A stretch of DNA of 64,000 bases, from assembly GCA_023389575.1 (NCBI GenBank), contig JAEWEG010000066.1, positions 62,001-126,000 on the forward strand, written 5' to 3'. The DNA is from Chloroflexota bacterium (GTDB lineage Bacteria > Chloroflexota > Chloroflexia > Thermomicrobiales > UBA6265). Made by a program: the position numbers and the translations under genes. Below the pieces are notes generated by a model, which saw only the letters and a list, made by a program, of their open reading frames with translations, was not told where the DNA came from and searched no databases. Shown here piece by piece: positions 35,401 to 44,007 of the stretch. Position 1 is the first letter of the stretch; the number at the start of each line of letters is the position of its first letter.

Positions 35401-36063
35401 ATGAGCCAACAATCCCGGCCGGAAATCCCCACCCTCAAGGTGAGCCAGCATCCCCTGGTCCGTCACAAGCAGGCATGGCTCTCCAACGAGAGCACCGACA
35501 CCAAGACTTTTCGCGAACTGTGCCGGGAACTCACCACCCTGCTTATCTACGAAGCGACCTCCGACCTGCCAACGACTCGGTTCAACTACAGCACGCCGCT
35601 AGAAGCGACGTCTGGCCACAAGGTGAGCATCGACATCGGCCTGGTGCCGATCCTTCGTGCCGGGCTGGGCATGGTGGAGGCTTCCGCCGACATCCTTCCC
35701 CAGGCCAGGGTCTGGCACCTGGGCATGTACCGCGACGAGCAAACCCACAAGCCGGTGAGCTACTACAACAAGCTCGAGCCGGTCTGCCCCGACGACCTCA
35801 TCATCGTGCTCGATCCGATGCTGGCGACCGGCGGATCGGCGGTTGACGCCATCACCGTGCTCAAGGAATGGGGCGCGAGCTGGATCAAGTTCGTGGGCAT
35901 CATCGCGGCCCCGGAAGGCGCGCAGAATGTGTATCGTCACCATCCCGACGTGAACATGTACGTCGCCTCACTGGACCGCGAACTCGATACCAATCGCTAC
36001 ATCCGACCCGGCTTGGGGGACGCGGGAGACCGGCTCTTCGGGACCCAACGCAAGGGACATTAG
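35401..36063 (+). CDS. upp: uracil phosphoribosyltransferase
   Basis: Salvage enzyme that makes UMP from uracil and PRPP. The 220 residues contain VSQHPLVRHKQAWL, VPILRAGLGMVE, the PRPP-binding loop VLDPMLATGGSA, and the C-terminal uracil-binding YIRPGLGDAGDRLFGT. It is slightly longer than the common 208-residue form owing to the N-terminus. It follows the Hyi-like gene by 18 bases and is divergent from a nucleoside-type importer, consistent with a nucleobase salvage neighbourhood. Confidence 0.95.
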   Translation: MSQQSRPEIPTLKVSQHPLVRHKQAWLSNESTDTKTFRELCRELTTLLIYEATSDLPTTRFNYSTPLEATSGHKVSIDIGLVPILRAGLGMVEASADILPQARVWHLGMYRDEQTHKPVSYYNKLEPVCPDDLIIVLDPMLATGGSAVDAITVLKEWGASWIKFVGIIAAPEGAQNVYRHHPDVNMYVASLDRELDTNRYIRPGLGDAGDRLFGTQRKGH

Positions 36064-36108
36064 CCGCGGCGCCGACCACGCTTCGCCATCAAACGGTGAG
36101 GGCCATCC

Positions 36109-37218
36109 ATGAACGACACCACCGACATGCTGGTTTTCGGCTTCGTGGTCGCGCTCCGGTTCCTCGTTCCGTTGTGGATTCCCCGATTTCCCTTGCCGGT
36201 GATCATTGCCGCCCTGGTCATCGACGGCGTCGATCAGACGGTCTTCCAGACCTTCACCAATCTCGACCTGACCAATTACCAGTCGTATGACAAGGCGCTC
36301 GATATCTACTACCTGGCCATCGCGTACCTGGCCACGTTCCGGAACTGGGAGAATCTGTTCGCATTCGAGCTCAGCCGATTCCTGTACTACTACCGGCTGG
36401 TGGGTGTGGTGCTGTTCGAGGCGCTGCACCTACGCGCGTTGCTCCTGTTCTTCCCCAATACCTTCGAGTACTTCTTCATTTTCTACGAGGCGATCCGGCT
36501 GCGCTGGCGGCCAGACCGCATGGTGCCAGTCGTGGTGCTTGGCGCCGCGTCAGCGATCTGGGTGTTCGTCAAGGTTCCTCAAGAGTACTGGATCCACATC
36601 GCCAAGCTGGATGTGACCGACGAGCTACGGGCCCATCCCGTGCTGATACCGATCCTCGCGGTGTGCATCGTCGCCATGGTCGCGGCCGCGCACTGGATCG
36701 TCACCCGGCGACTCCCGCCAGCCGACCACGCCATGCGCTTCCAGGTCGCGGATCCGTTCGGCGAGGATCTATACGGCAGCTACCGGCGGACCGCCGGGTC
36801 ACGTCGCCTGTTCGATCTGGTCCTTCTCGAGAAGGTGGTTCTCGTGTCACTTATTTGCACCATCTTCTCGCAGATCCTGCCGGACCTTCGCTCGACCACG
36901 CTTCAACTCGTAATATCGGTATCATTCCTGATCGTGCTGAACACGGTGGCCAGCGAACTTCTCGCCCGCCGGGGCATCGGGTGGCAAACGGCCCTCGGCG
37001 AATTCGTCGGCATGAGCCTCGTGAATGGTGGCCTGGCCCTTGCCGCGTGGCTTCTGGTTCGCGATTCGAACTCGGAGCAGGGTATCAACCTGGGTCCGAC
37101 CCTCTTCTTCCTGCTCCTCGTCACCCTTTTGATCACGCTCTACGATCGGTATCAGCCCTACTACCTGATCCGCGCCGCCATCCGGCAAGGCGAGATTCCT
37201 CCACCCCGGACGACATAG
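36109..37218 (+). CDS. polytopic integral membrane protein of unknown function
   Basis: A 369-residue protein with about ten hydrophobic segments, including LVFGFVVALRFLVPLWI, VIIAALVIDGVDQ, LVGVVLFEALHLRALLLFF, MVPVVVLGAASAIWVFV, VLIPILAVCIVAMVAAAHWIV and FFLLLVTLLITLYDRYQ. A conserved-looking acidic/aromatic stretch (DGVDQTVFQTF and FRNWENLFAFELSRFLYYYR) lies in the first half. I do not recognise a named family. It lies 45 bases after upp on the same strand, so it may share that transcript. A strong hairpin follows the stop. Confidence 0.8.
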   Translation: MNDTTDMLVFGFVVALRFLVPLWIPRFPLPVIIAALVIDGVDQTVFQTFTNLDLTNYQSYDKALDIYYLAIAYLATFRNWENLFAFELSRFLYYYRLVGVVLFEALHLRALLLFFPNTFEYFFIFYEAIRLRWRPDRMVPVVVLGAASAIWVFVKVPQEYWIHIAKLDVTDELRAHPVLIPILAVCIVAMVAAAHWIVTRRLPPADHAMRFQVADPFGEDLYGSYRRTAGSRRLFDLVLLEKVVLVSLICTIFSQILPDLRSTTLQLVISVSFLIVLNTVASELLARRGIGWQTALGEFVGMSLVNGGLALAAWLLVRDSNSEQGINLGPTLFFLLLVTLLITLYDRYQPYYLIRAAIRQGEIPPPRTT

Positions 37219-37221
37219 AAC

Positions 37222-37256
37222 AACGGGACGCTCCACCACCGGCGGAGCGTCCCGTT
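37222..37256. terminator. bidirectional terminator
   Basis: AACGGGACGCTCC (37222-37234) pairs perfectly with GGAGCGTCCCGTT (37244-37256), 9-base loop, between two convergent genes. TTG follows on the plus strand and a TTG-like tract on the minus. Confidence 0.8.
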
Positions 37257-37282
37257 TGAGGGTTCGTCAATTCCTGATGTGA

Positions 37283-37576
37283 TCAGCCGCCGGATGCCGC
37301 CTTGAGCGCGGATTCCAGGCGCGCGACATCGTCCATGCTCAGGTCGTCGTCGAGGTCGAGGCTGAGTTCGGAGGCGAGGTTGAGATCCACACCGGCCTCC
37401 GCCAGCGCGTCCCGAAATCGTCGGACAAGCGTCTGCTCGTCTTCATTCAGGTCGTAGCCGTACCTGGCCAGCGCGTCGTCGAGATCGACCCTGGCGATTT
37501 CGCGAAACGCCTGGTCGGACATGGCCTGCTCGGCGAGTCTCTTCAGTAAGGGCAATCGGATGTTTTGCTCGGTCAT
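37283..37576 (-). CDS. small helical protein resembling NHLP/Os1348-type RiPP leader peptides
   Basis: A 97-residue acidic protein. The middle reads FREIARVDLDDALARYGYDLNEDE, a pattern like the nitrile-hydratase-like leader and Os1348/Franean1 groups (helix, D-DALARYG, -L-EDE). The C-terminal part is LDLDDDLSMDDVARLESALKAASGG, ending in Gly-Gly with no core peptide after it. No lanthipeptide, cyclodehydratase or transport gene is nearby, so a RiPP role is doubtful; a regulatory or adaptor protein is as likely. It is monocistronic, between a terminator and a 119-base spacer. Confidence 0.6.
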   Translation of the reverse strand: MTEQNIRLPLLKRLAEQAMSDQAFREIARVDLDDALARYGYDLNEDEQTLVRRFRDALAEAGVDLNLASELSLDLDDDLSMDDVARLESALKAASGG

Positions 37577-37695
37577 GGTTCACCGTCTGGTTTCGTGTGC
37601 GGCCCATCAACCGGAGACTGGCCTGCCCGCAACGCCGATATCGCTAGTGTAGTGTCAACGTCAAAGACTTCGCTGACGACGAGTGGTCCCGATGC

Positions 37696-38340
37696 CTAGC
37701 CTCTCGCCTGGCTGACCGCTTTCACGGCGGCCTCCGCCCGCGAGGTGATCGTCGCCCAATCCTTGTTGGACACCGACGCCGCGTCAACCAGGTTGCTTCC
37801 CAGCGCCACCGCGCGGGCTCCGGCGCGAATGAAGTCCCCGGCGTTCTCGGCGCTGACGCCGCCCGTCGGAATCAGCCTCACCTGCGGCAGCGGACCGCGA
37901 ACGTCCTTGAGGTAGCGCGGACCGACGACGCTTGCCGGGAACACCTTGACGAACGTCGCCCCGGCCTCCCAGGCGGTCAGGATTTCCGTGGGAGTGAATG
38001 CGCCAATCACCGTCGGCACACTGTAGCGCTGGCACATGCGAATGACGTCCAGGTTTACCGTCGGGGTCACGATCAGGTCGGCGCCCTGCAGGATCGCCGC
38101 GCGACAGGTTTCCGGATCGAGAACCGTACCCGCGCCCGCCAGCACGCTGTCGCCATGGGCCTCCTTGACCGCCGCGATCGCCGAACCGGCGGCCGGATTC
38201 GTGTAGGTGAACTCCACCACGTCGATCCCGCCGGCCAGCAACGCGCCAACCAGGTCGACCGCGTTCGAGTAGTCATCGAGCCGGACGATCGCGATAACGC
38301 CGGCTGCTTCCATCCGTTCCACGGAACTTGTCACAATCAT
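37696..38340 (-). CDS. KDPG/KHG aldolase family protein
   Basis: A 214-residue class I aldolase of the Eda type, which splits 2-keto-3-deoxy-6-phosphogluconate (or keto-hydroxyglutarate) to pyruvate. Visible are GVIAIVRLDD at the start, the conserved glutamate in DVVEFTYTNPAAG, GAGTVLDPETCRAAI, the Schiff-base lysine in TFVKVFPAS, and the phosphate-binding PTGGVSAENAGDFIRAGA. The start at 38340 is a choice: the frame is open to 38457 but similarity begins after it. No 6-phosphogluconate dehydratase or sugar kinase is adjacent, so the true substrate is open. Confidence 0.88.
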   Translation of the reverse strand: MIVTSSVERMEAAGVIAIVRLDDYSNAVDLVGALLAGGIDVVEFTYTNPAAGSAIAAVKEAHGDSVLAGAGTVLDPETCRAAILQGADLIVTPTVNLDVIRMCQRYSVPTVIGAFTPTEILTAWEAGATFVKVFPASVVGPRYLKDVRGPLPQVRLIPTGGVSAENAGDFIRAGARAVALGSNLVDAASVSNKDWATITSRAEAAVKAVSQARG

Positions 38341-38453
38341 TCTCCAACCTGGGAGGCTCTCGCCGCCTCGCATGTCATATTCGCCCAGTCTGACGCTCAA
38401 GGGTTTCCGCCGCCATCCGGGATGCATCGCCACGACGCTCGTGGCGAACTCGC

Positions 38454-39002
38454 TCAACGTGGGCTCGCTGCCTCACTCGCCACCGACTCAGTGTGCCGCA
38501 AGGCTTCGAGCGCGGTGTCCTGTTCGCGCTCACCTTGTCGAGCGATGACCCAACCTCCAACCAGCATTATCGCTCCCCAGCACAGAAAGGCGATATCCCA
38601 CCACTTCCAGCTGGCGCGTGACACGGTCTCGTTGACGTGGTGGATGCCGAGAATCTGATGATTGATCGTTCCCTCGATCAGGTTGAACGTCCCCCACCCC
38701 ATCAGCAACAGTCCCACTAAGAGCCGCGTGGACCACGGAGCATGCGGTAGTTGCGAGGCCTTCCACGTCAACCACATGGCGATGACCACCGCCACGTAGG
38801 TCAGCGTGTGGAAGAGCCCATCCCACAGCACGTTGGTCTCGAGGCCGGCCACCGTGTCGACCGGGTAGCTTCCCTCGTCGCTCAACATGTGATGCCATTG
38901 CAGAATCTGGTGCAGGACGATTCCGTCAAAGAATCCGCCCAGCCCGATCCCGAACAACAATCCGGCGCGGATCTCCATCGTGCGGCGTTGCGTCAACTCC
39001 AT
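38454..39002 (-). CDS. DUF2243 family membrane protein
   Basis: A 182-residue protein with four membrane segments. The signature GLGGFFDGIVLHQILQWHHML is followed by DGLFHTLTYVAVVIAMWL and NLIEGTINHQILGIHHVNE. The two His-rich HQIL-x-HH motifs at membrane edges look like a duplicated pattern and could bind a metal or haem; that is inference. The family function is unknown. An in-frame ATG eight codons later is an alternative start. Confidence 0.85.
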   Translation of the reverse strand: MELTQRRTMEIRAGLLFGIGLGGFFDGIVLHQILQWHHMLSDEGSYPVDTVAGLETNVLWDGLFHTLTYVAVVIAMWLTWKASQLPHAPWSTRLLVGLLLMGWGTFNLIEGTINHQILGIHHVNETVSRASWKWWDIAFLCWGAIMLVGGWVIARQGEREQDTALEALRHTESVASEAASPR

Positions 39003-39115
39003 CTCAGGCCCCGTTTCGCTACCCGGACCGAATACATGCAGTGGTTATACCTTGAACCACTCCCCACGACTCGAGACTTCGGGCCGATTGCCCGGCCATC
39101 GTCTGGCCTTCGGCT

Positions 39116-40288
39116 TTACCGGTTCAGCACGCCCAACCGTTCGCCCGCCGCCTGGAGGGTGGCCAGGTGCTTCGCGAAACAGAATCGCACCAGTCTCGGG
39201 GCCTGGTCCGGATCCTGATAGAACGCCGAGGGCGGAATTGGAGTCACGCCCACCTCGGTGATGAGCCATCGGCTGAAGTCCACGTCGCTCGGGAACTCAA
39301 GATGATCGAAGGACGCCATCAGGAAATAGCTGCCCTGGGTATGCAGCACCGGCAGTCCAGCTCCTTCAAGGGCGGCGCGCAGCACATCGCGCCGTTCCCG
39401 GTATTCAGCCGCAAGGTCCTGGTAGTAGCCGTTCGTGGCCGCCTCGTTCATCGCCTCGGCGACGGCGAACTGAAACGGGGTGGCGGTGGCGAAGGTCACG
39501 AACTGGTGAACCGCCCGAAGCGGTTCGATCAGGTGCTCCGGGCCAATCGCATAGCCGATCTTCCACCCGGTAAGCGAAAACGTCTTCCCGGCCGAATTGA
39601 TCGTCAGCGTCCTGTCCCACATGCCTGGCAGCGTCGCCATCGGAACATGACGCGCGTCGTCGAACACGATTCGGTCGTAGACCTCGTCGGTCACCACCAC
39701 CAGATCGTGCTCGATGGCAATGTCCGCGATCAGGCGCAGTTCGCGCTCGCTGAAGACCTTGCCCGTCGGATTGTGGGGAGTGTTCAGCAGGATCATCTTC
39801 GTCCTGCCGGTGACGGCCGCCCGTAACGCCTCTTGCGAGAATCGCCAGTCGGGCGGTTCAAGCTGAACCACCCGCATGGCGGCGCCAGCCATCGCCACCC
39901 CGGCCGGGTAGGAATCGTAGAACGGCTCGAAGGCGATCAACTCGTCGTCCGGTTCCAGCAGCGCGAGGATGATGTCGAAGATCGCCTCGGTGGCTCCCGA
40001 CGTGACGGTCACCTGCCGAACGGGATCGACCTCCCGCCCGAATCGCGCCAACCAGTCCTCGGCGATCGCCTTGCGAAGCGGCTCGACGCCATGCGGATGG
40101 GCGTACTGATTCAGGTCGGCGTCGATCGCTCGCCGGGCGGCGTCCTTGACGAACGCCGGCCCTGGGAAGTCCGGGAATCCCTGCCCGAGATTGATGGCCC
40201 CGTGGCGCGCCGACAGCGCGCTCATTTCCGCGAACACCGTCTCCCGAAACGAACGGATACGACGTGCCGCCAAAGTTCTCGTGATCAC
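39116..40288 (-). CDS. class I/II PLP aminotransferase (kynurenine/methionine-type)
   Basis: A 390-residue fold-type I aminotransferase. INLGQGFPDFPGP near the N-terminus is typical of the kynurenine-oxoglutarate/methionine aminotransferase (YbdL) group. NTPHNPTGKVFSE contains the PLP-hydroxyl Asn, VVVTDEVYDRIVFD the PLP-nitrogen Asp and Tyr, NSAGKTFSLTGWKIGY the Schiff-base lysine, and RLVRFCFAK the substrate-carboxylate arginine. Length is normal. It lies 41 bases after pepF on the same strand, so the two may be co-transcribed. Confidence 0.92.
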   Translation of the reverse strand: MITRTLAARRIRSFRETVFAEMSALSARHGAINLGQGFPDFPGPAFVKDAARRAIDADLNQYAHPHGVEPLRKAIAEDWLARFGREVDPVRQVTVTSGATEAIFDIILALLEPDDELIAFEPFYDSYPAGVAMAGAAMRVVQLEPPDWRFSQEALRAAVTGRTKMILLNTPHNPTGKVFSERELRLIADIAIEHDLVVVTDEVYDRIVFDDARHVPMATLPGMWDRTLTINSAGKTFSLTGWKIGYAIGPEHLIEPLRAVHQFVTFATATPFQFAVAEAMNEAATNGYYQDLAAEYRERRDVLRAALEGAGLPVLHTQGSYFLMASFDHLEFPSDVDFSRWLITEVGVTPIPPSAFYQDPDQAPRLVRFCFAKHLATLQAAGERLGVLNR

Positions 40289-40329
40289 TTCCTCGCCAAC
40301 TCCACCCGCTCGATCAGTAACCGACGGAC

Positions 40330-42168
40330 CTAATCTTTACCGCCGTCCAGAACGCCCTCGTCGACCAGCCGCTCCATCTCCGCCAGGACCATCTCGTACT
40401 CATCGAAGGCAATGCGGATCGGGTCTGGCGTGGAGAGGTCCACGCCAGCCTTCTGAAGCAGGGTGAGTGGGTAGTCCGAACCGCCCGCCGCCAGCATATC
40501 AAGGTATCGCTCCCGGGCTGGTTCGCCCTCGTCTCGAACCGCGCGGGCGATGCTGATCGCCGCCGCCAGACCCGTGGCGTACTTGAAGACGTAGAACGCG
40601 CGGTAGAAGTGCGGAACCCTGGCCCAATGAATCGCTGACTCTTCGTTTACCGCCACGCCAGGCGAGTACGTCGCCTGCACGTCGCCGAACTGCTCGTTGA
40701 GGAACTCTCGGGTGAGCGGACGTCCCTCCTCCGCGGCCCGATGCGTCCGAAGTTCGAAGTCCGCGTACATCGTCTGGTTGATGATCGTCCCCTCAAAGCC
40801 CTCGATGAAACGATTGAGCAGGGCGAATCGACCTTCGGGATCGGCTCCTTCCTCGGTGCCAAGCAGGTGCCAGGTGAGCAGCACTTCGTTCACCGTCGAT
40901 GCGATTTCGGCGAGGAAAATCGGATAGCCAGCGTTGTGGAACTCCTGCGCCTGGTTCGCGTAGTAGGTGTGCATCGCGTGCCCCGCCTCGTGGGCAAGCG
41001 TGTACACATCGGAGAGCGTCCCGTTCCAGTTCATCAGCATCACCGGCGGCGAGCCGTACACCCCCCAGGAGTAGGCGCCGGATCGCTTGTTCTGGGTTTC
41101 GTGAACATCCACCCACCGGGAGTTGAATCCCTTGCGCAGGTCTTCGACGTAGCGCTCGCCAAGCGCGCCGACGCCAGCCAGCACCACGTCCACCGCCTCA
41201 CGATAGTCGTAGACCTTGCGAGACTCCTTGGACAGTGGGACGCGCAGGTCATACCGCTCCAGGGGATCGACACCAAGCGCGCGCTTCCTGAGCGCCAGCG
41301 ATCGCTCCATCAACGGCGCGTTCTCGCGCACCACATCGATCAGGCCGTGGTACACGGGCTCCGGAAGGTTGTCGCCAAACAGCGCCTCTTCCAGCGCGGA
41401 ACCATGACCGCGCACCCGCGCGGCCGCCACGTCCTTCCGCACGGACGAGCCGTGAAGCGACGCCAGCGTGTTCGCGTGGGCAAGGTATGGCGCGGCCATC
41501 GCCTTGAACGCGCGGCGTCGCACATCACGGTTCTGGCTTTCCATCAGCTTGCCGTAGCGAGCCTTCGACAGCGAGATCATGTCGCCGTCCTCGTCCTCGA
41601 TCTCGCCATAGTTGATGTCGGCGTTGTCCAGCGCGCCAAACGCATCGGACGACGCGCGGCTCACGTCGGCAAGCTGGGCGAGCACCTCCTCAACCTCTTC
41701 CGAGCGCACATGCGGTCGTCGGCGCTCCAGATCGTGGAGCATGAAGGCATATGAGGAAAGCTCTTCGGCCGAGGCGTAAGAGCCAAGCGTCTCCTCGGAA
41801 AGCGCCAGCAGTTCGGGTTCGAGGAACGCAAGCGCTTCTCCCGCCTGGATCGAGGCGAAGATCGCGCGTTCGTACCGTGACAGCGCATCGGTGTCGCTCG
41901 TGTTCTCATCCTTGCGGAGGGAGGCGAACACCGCCAACCGGTTGATGCTCAATTGCAGCGCGAACACCGCTTCGATGGCCTCCCTGACCACCGGGACGCC
42001 TTCGCCCAACCGGCCCCGGAAGGACGCGGCCTTCTCAATCGCTGGCCGAACGGTTTCGTACTCGGCTTCCCAGGCTTCATCGCTGGCGAAAATCGTCGAG
42101 AGATCCCAGGTATCCTCGATGGCGATCTGATCGCGGGTGGGGATAGCGGTGGGTGATGTTTCGACCAT
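40330..42168 (-). CDS. pepF: oligoendopeptidase F
   Basis: M3B-family cytosolic metallopeptidase of 612 residues that degrades oligopeptides. The zinc-binding HExxH is in TLAHEAGHAMHTYY, and the third ligand region is FLAEIASTVNEVLL. The N-terminal helical lobe begins WDLSTIFASDEAWEAEYE. The start at 42168 has AAGGGA about 8 bases upstream; a longer open frame is not supported. It ends before the aminotransferase gene, compatible with a peptide-to-amino-acid breakdown unit. Confidence 0.95.
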   Translation of the reverse strand: MVETSPTAIPTRDQIAIEDTWDLSTIFASDEAWEAEYETVRPAIEKAASFRGRLGEGVPVVREAIEAVFALQLSINRLAVFASLRKDENTSDTDALSRYERAIFASIQAGEALAFLEPELLALSEETLGSYASAEELSSYAFMLHDLERRRPHVRSEEVEEVLAQLADVSRASSDAFGALDNADINYGEIEDEDGDMISLSKARYGKLMESQNRDVRRRAFKAMAAPYLAHANTLASLHGSSVRKDVAAARVRGHGSALEEALFGDNLPEPVYHGLIDVVRENAPLMERSLALRKRALGVDPLERYDLRVPLSKESRKVYDYREAVDVVLAGVGALGERYVEDLRKGFNSRWVDVHETQNKRSGAYSWGVYGSPPVMLMNWNGTLSDVYTLAHEAGHAMHTYYANQAQEFHNAGYPIFLAEIASTVNEVLLTWHLLGTEEGADPEGRFALLNRFIEGFEGTIINQTMYADFELRTHRAAEEGRPLTREFLNEQFGDVQATYSPGVAVNEESAIHWARVPHFYRAFYVFKYATGLAAAISIARAVRDEGEPARERYLDMLAAGGSDYPLTLLQKAGVDLSTPDPIRIAFDEYEMVLAEMERLVDEGVLDGGKD

Positions 42169-42383
42169 GGTTTGTCCCTTAACTTCCGCCGCGCCGTCGC
42201 GGCTGGTTCCGTCCAACTAACTGGTGTATTATGCCTGCCCCGTCCGGCAAGAACAGCCAGGCGGATTGCGTCGCCCGCTGGTGACGTCAACAAATGAGTC
42301 AACCCCGGCGCAATGCTGCCCGGGGCGGTTGGCGTGCGCCCGGAACCGTTTAACGGCGTCGGGCGCTCAAGAGGAGAAGGCGT

Positions 42384-43181
42384 ATGCGGCTTTATCTCGA
42401 ACTGGCTCGCCGTTCCTTCCAGCAGCAATTCGCCTATCGTGCCGCCGCCATCGCGGGAATCTTCACCAACGGCGTGTTCGGGATCATGATCGCCAGCGTC
42501 TTCCTGGCGCTCTATCAGTCACAGGCCAGCGGGGGAAGCACGAGCGTCGAGGGTTGGACGAAGGACCAGACCATCACGCTGGTCTGGATCAATCAGTCCC
42601 TCCTGATGACGGTGTACCTCTGGGGCTGGTGGGAAATCACGCGGAACATCCAGTCCGGCGCCATCGCCAACGAGTTGCTCAAACCATACGACTACTTCAG
42701 CTACTGGCTCTCGCGAGACCTCGGCCGGGCATTCGCGCATGTACTGATTCGGGGGCTACCCACATTCCTGGTCGGGATGATCTTTTTCGACGTCCTCATG
42801 CCAGGAAGCTGGACGACATTCGCGGCATTCATGGCGTCGGTCATCCTCGCGGTGACCGTCAGCTTCTGCCTTCGATTCATGGTCAACCTGGCCGGATTCT
42901 GGGTGATGGACTATCGGGGACTCGCCGCAATCTTCGCGGCCGTCATCAACCTGCTGTCCGGCATGCTCGCCCCGCTGGCATTCCTGCCGGGCCCGATCCG
43001 CGACGCCGCCGCAGTGCTGCCATTTCGCGCGGTGCTCATGACGCCGAATGAGATTTACCTGGGTCACGTCCCCATCTGGCAGGGTCTCGGCCTCCAGGTG
43101 GTCTGGATCGTGATCCTGATCTCCGCCTGTCGCTACGTGCTCGGCCTCGGCGAGCGTCAACTGGTGGTGCAGGGTGGTTGA
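42384..43181 (+). CDS. ABC-2 family permease (COG4587 type)
   Basis: A 265-residue membrane protein with six hydrophobic segments, first subunit of a two-permease exporter. The RSFQQQFAYRAAAIAGIFTNGVFGIMIASVF N-terminus, NIQSGAIANELLKPYDYF and SGMLAPLAFLPGPIRDAAAVLPF are typical of this group. The ribosome site is AGAGGAGAAGG. It overlaps the second permease by 8 bases. The exported substrate is unknown. Confidence 0.88.
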   Translation: MRLYLELARRSFQQQFAYRAAAIAGIFTNGVFGIMIASVFLALYQSQASGGSTSVEGWTKDQTITLVWINQSLLMTVYLWGWWEITRNIQSGAIANELLKPYDYFSYWLSRDLGRAFAHVLIRGLPTFLVGMIFFDVLMPGSWTTFAAFMASVILAVTVSFCLRFMVNLAGFWVMDYRGLAAIFAAVINLLSGMLAPLAFLPGPIRDAAAVLPFRAVLMTPNEIYLGHVPIWQGLGLQVVWIVILISACRYVLGLGERQLVVQGG

Positions 43182-43995
43182 TGCGAGTCACGTAATCCAG
43201 GACATTCGTGTCGCGTTCCGGATCGCCGCGCTCAGGTTGCGCGGACAGATGCAGTACCGATCCTCGTTCTTCATGCAAATCTTCGGCAATTTCACCGTCA
43301 ACTTCGCCGAGATAATCGTCCTCTGGGCCCTCTTCCAGCACTTCCACAACCTCGGCGGCTGGAATCTCCAGGAAGTCGTCTTCCTGCACGGCCTGTCGAT
43401 GGTCATGTTCTCGCTGGGAGACACCGTCTCCAACGGCATCCAGACGGTGCCGGACCTTATCCGCGACGGCAACTTCGATCGAACGCTGGTGCGCCCGATG
43501 TCCGCGTACATTCAGTCAACTGTCAACGAGGTCTCGCTCCGACATATCGGCCACCTCGCTCAGGGGATCCTTCTCCTCGGAATCGGCATCGCGACGGTTG
43601 ACACGACATGGACGCTCCCCAAGGTCACGTACATGGTGGTGGTCATCATCGCCGGATGCGCCCTGTTCACGGCGGTGTTCACGATCGAGGCGATCATCAG
43701 CTTCTGGACGGTCAACTCCATCGAGGCGATCAACGCCTTCACCTATGGCGGTTCCGATCTCGGTCAATACCCCCTGCACATCTTCCAGCGGGGCCTTCGG
43801 TTCATCTTCCTGGTCCTCATCCCGATCGGATTCCTGACCTACTATCCCTCGCTCTACTTTCTGGACAAGCCGGATCAACTGGGACTGCCGTCATTCGCCC
43901 CTTTCATCGCTCCCTTCGCCGCCGCTGGCTTCTGCCTGGTCGTCGGGTTGGGGTGGAGCATCGCCATTCGCCACTATCGCTCCACCGGAAGCTAG
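43174..43995 (+). CDS. ABC-2 family permease (COG3694 type)
   Basis: A 273-residue six-span membrane protein, second permease of the exporter. Landmarks are MQYRSSFFMQIFGNFTVNFAE, GDTVSNGIQTVPDLIRDGNFDRTLVRPMSAYIQ, and PLHIFQRGLRFIFLVLIPIGFLTYYPSLYFL. The start is GTG at 43174, inside the end of the upstream permease. It lies 12 bases before the ATPase gene. Confidence 0.88.
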   Translation: MVDASHVIQDIRVAFRIAALRLRGQMQYRSSFFMQIFGNFTVNFAEIIVLWALFQHFHNLGGWNLQEVVFLHGLSMVMFSLGDTVSNGIQTVPDLIRDGNFDRTLVRPMSAYIQSTVNEVSLRHIGHLAQGILLLGIGIATVDTTWTLPKVTYMVVVIIAGCALFTAVFTIEAIISFWTVNSIEAINAFTYGGSDLGQYPLHIFQRGLRFIFLVLIPIGFLTYYPSLYFLDKPDQLGLPSFAPFIAPFAAAGFCLVVGLGWSIAIRHYRSTGS

Positions 43996-44007
43996 CCAGG
44001 AGATTCC

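Noticed and set aside
37283..37576. Full RiPP biosynthetic cluster
   Set aside because: Only a leader-like small protein is present; no maturase, protease or exporter gene is adjacent, so a cluster cannot be claimed.
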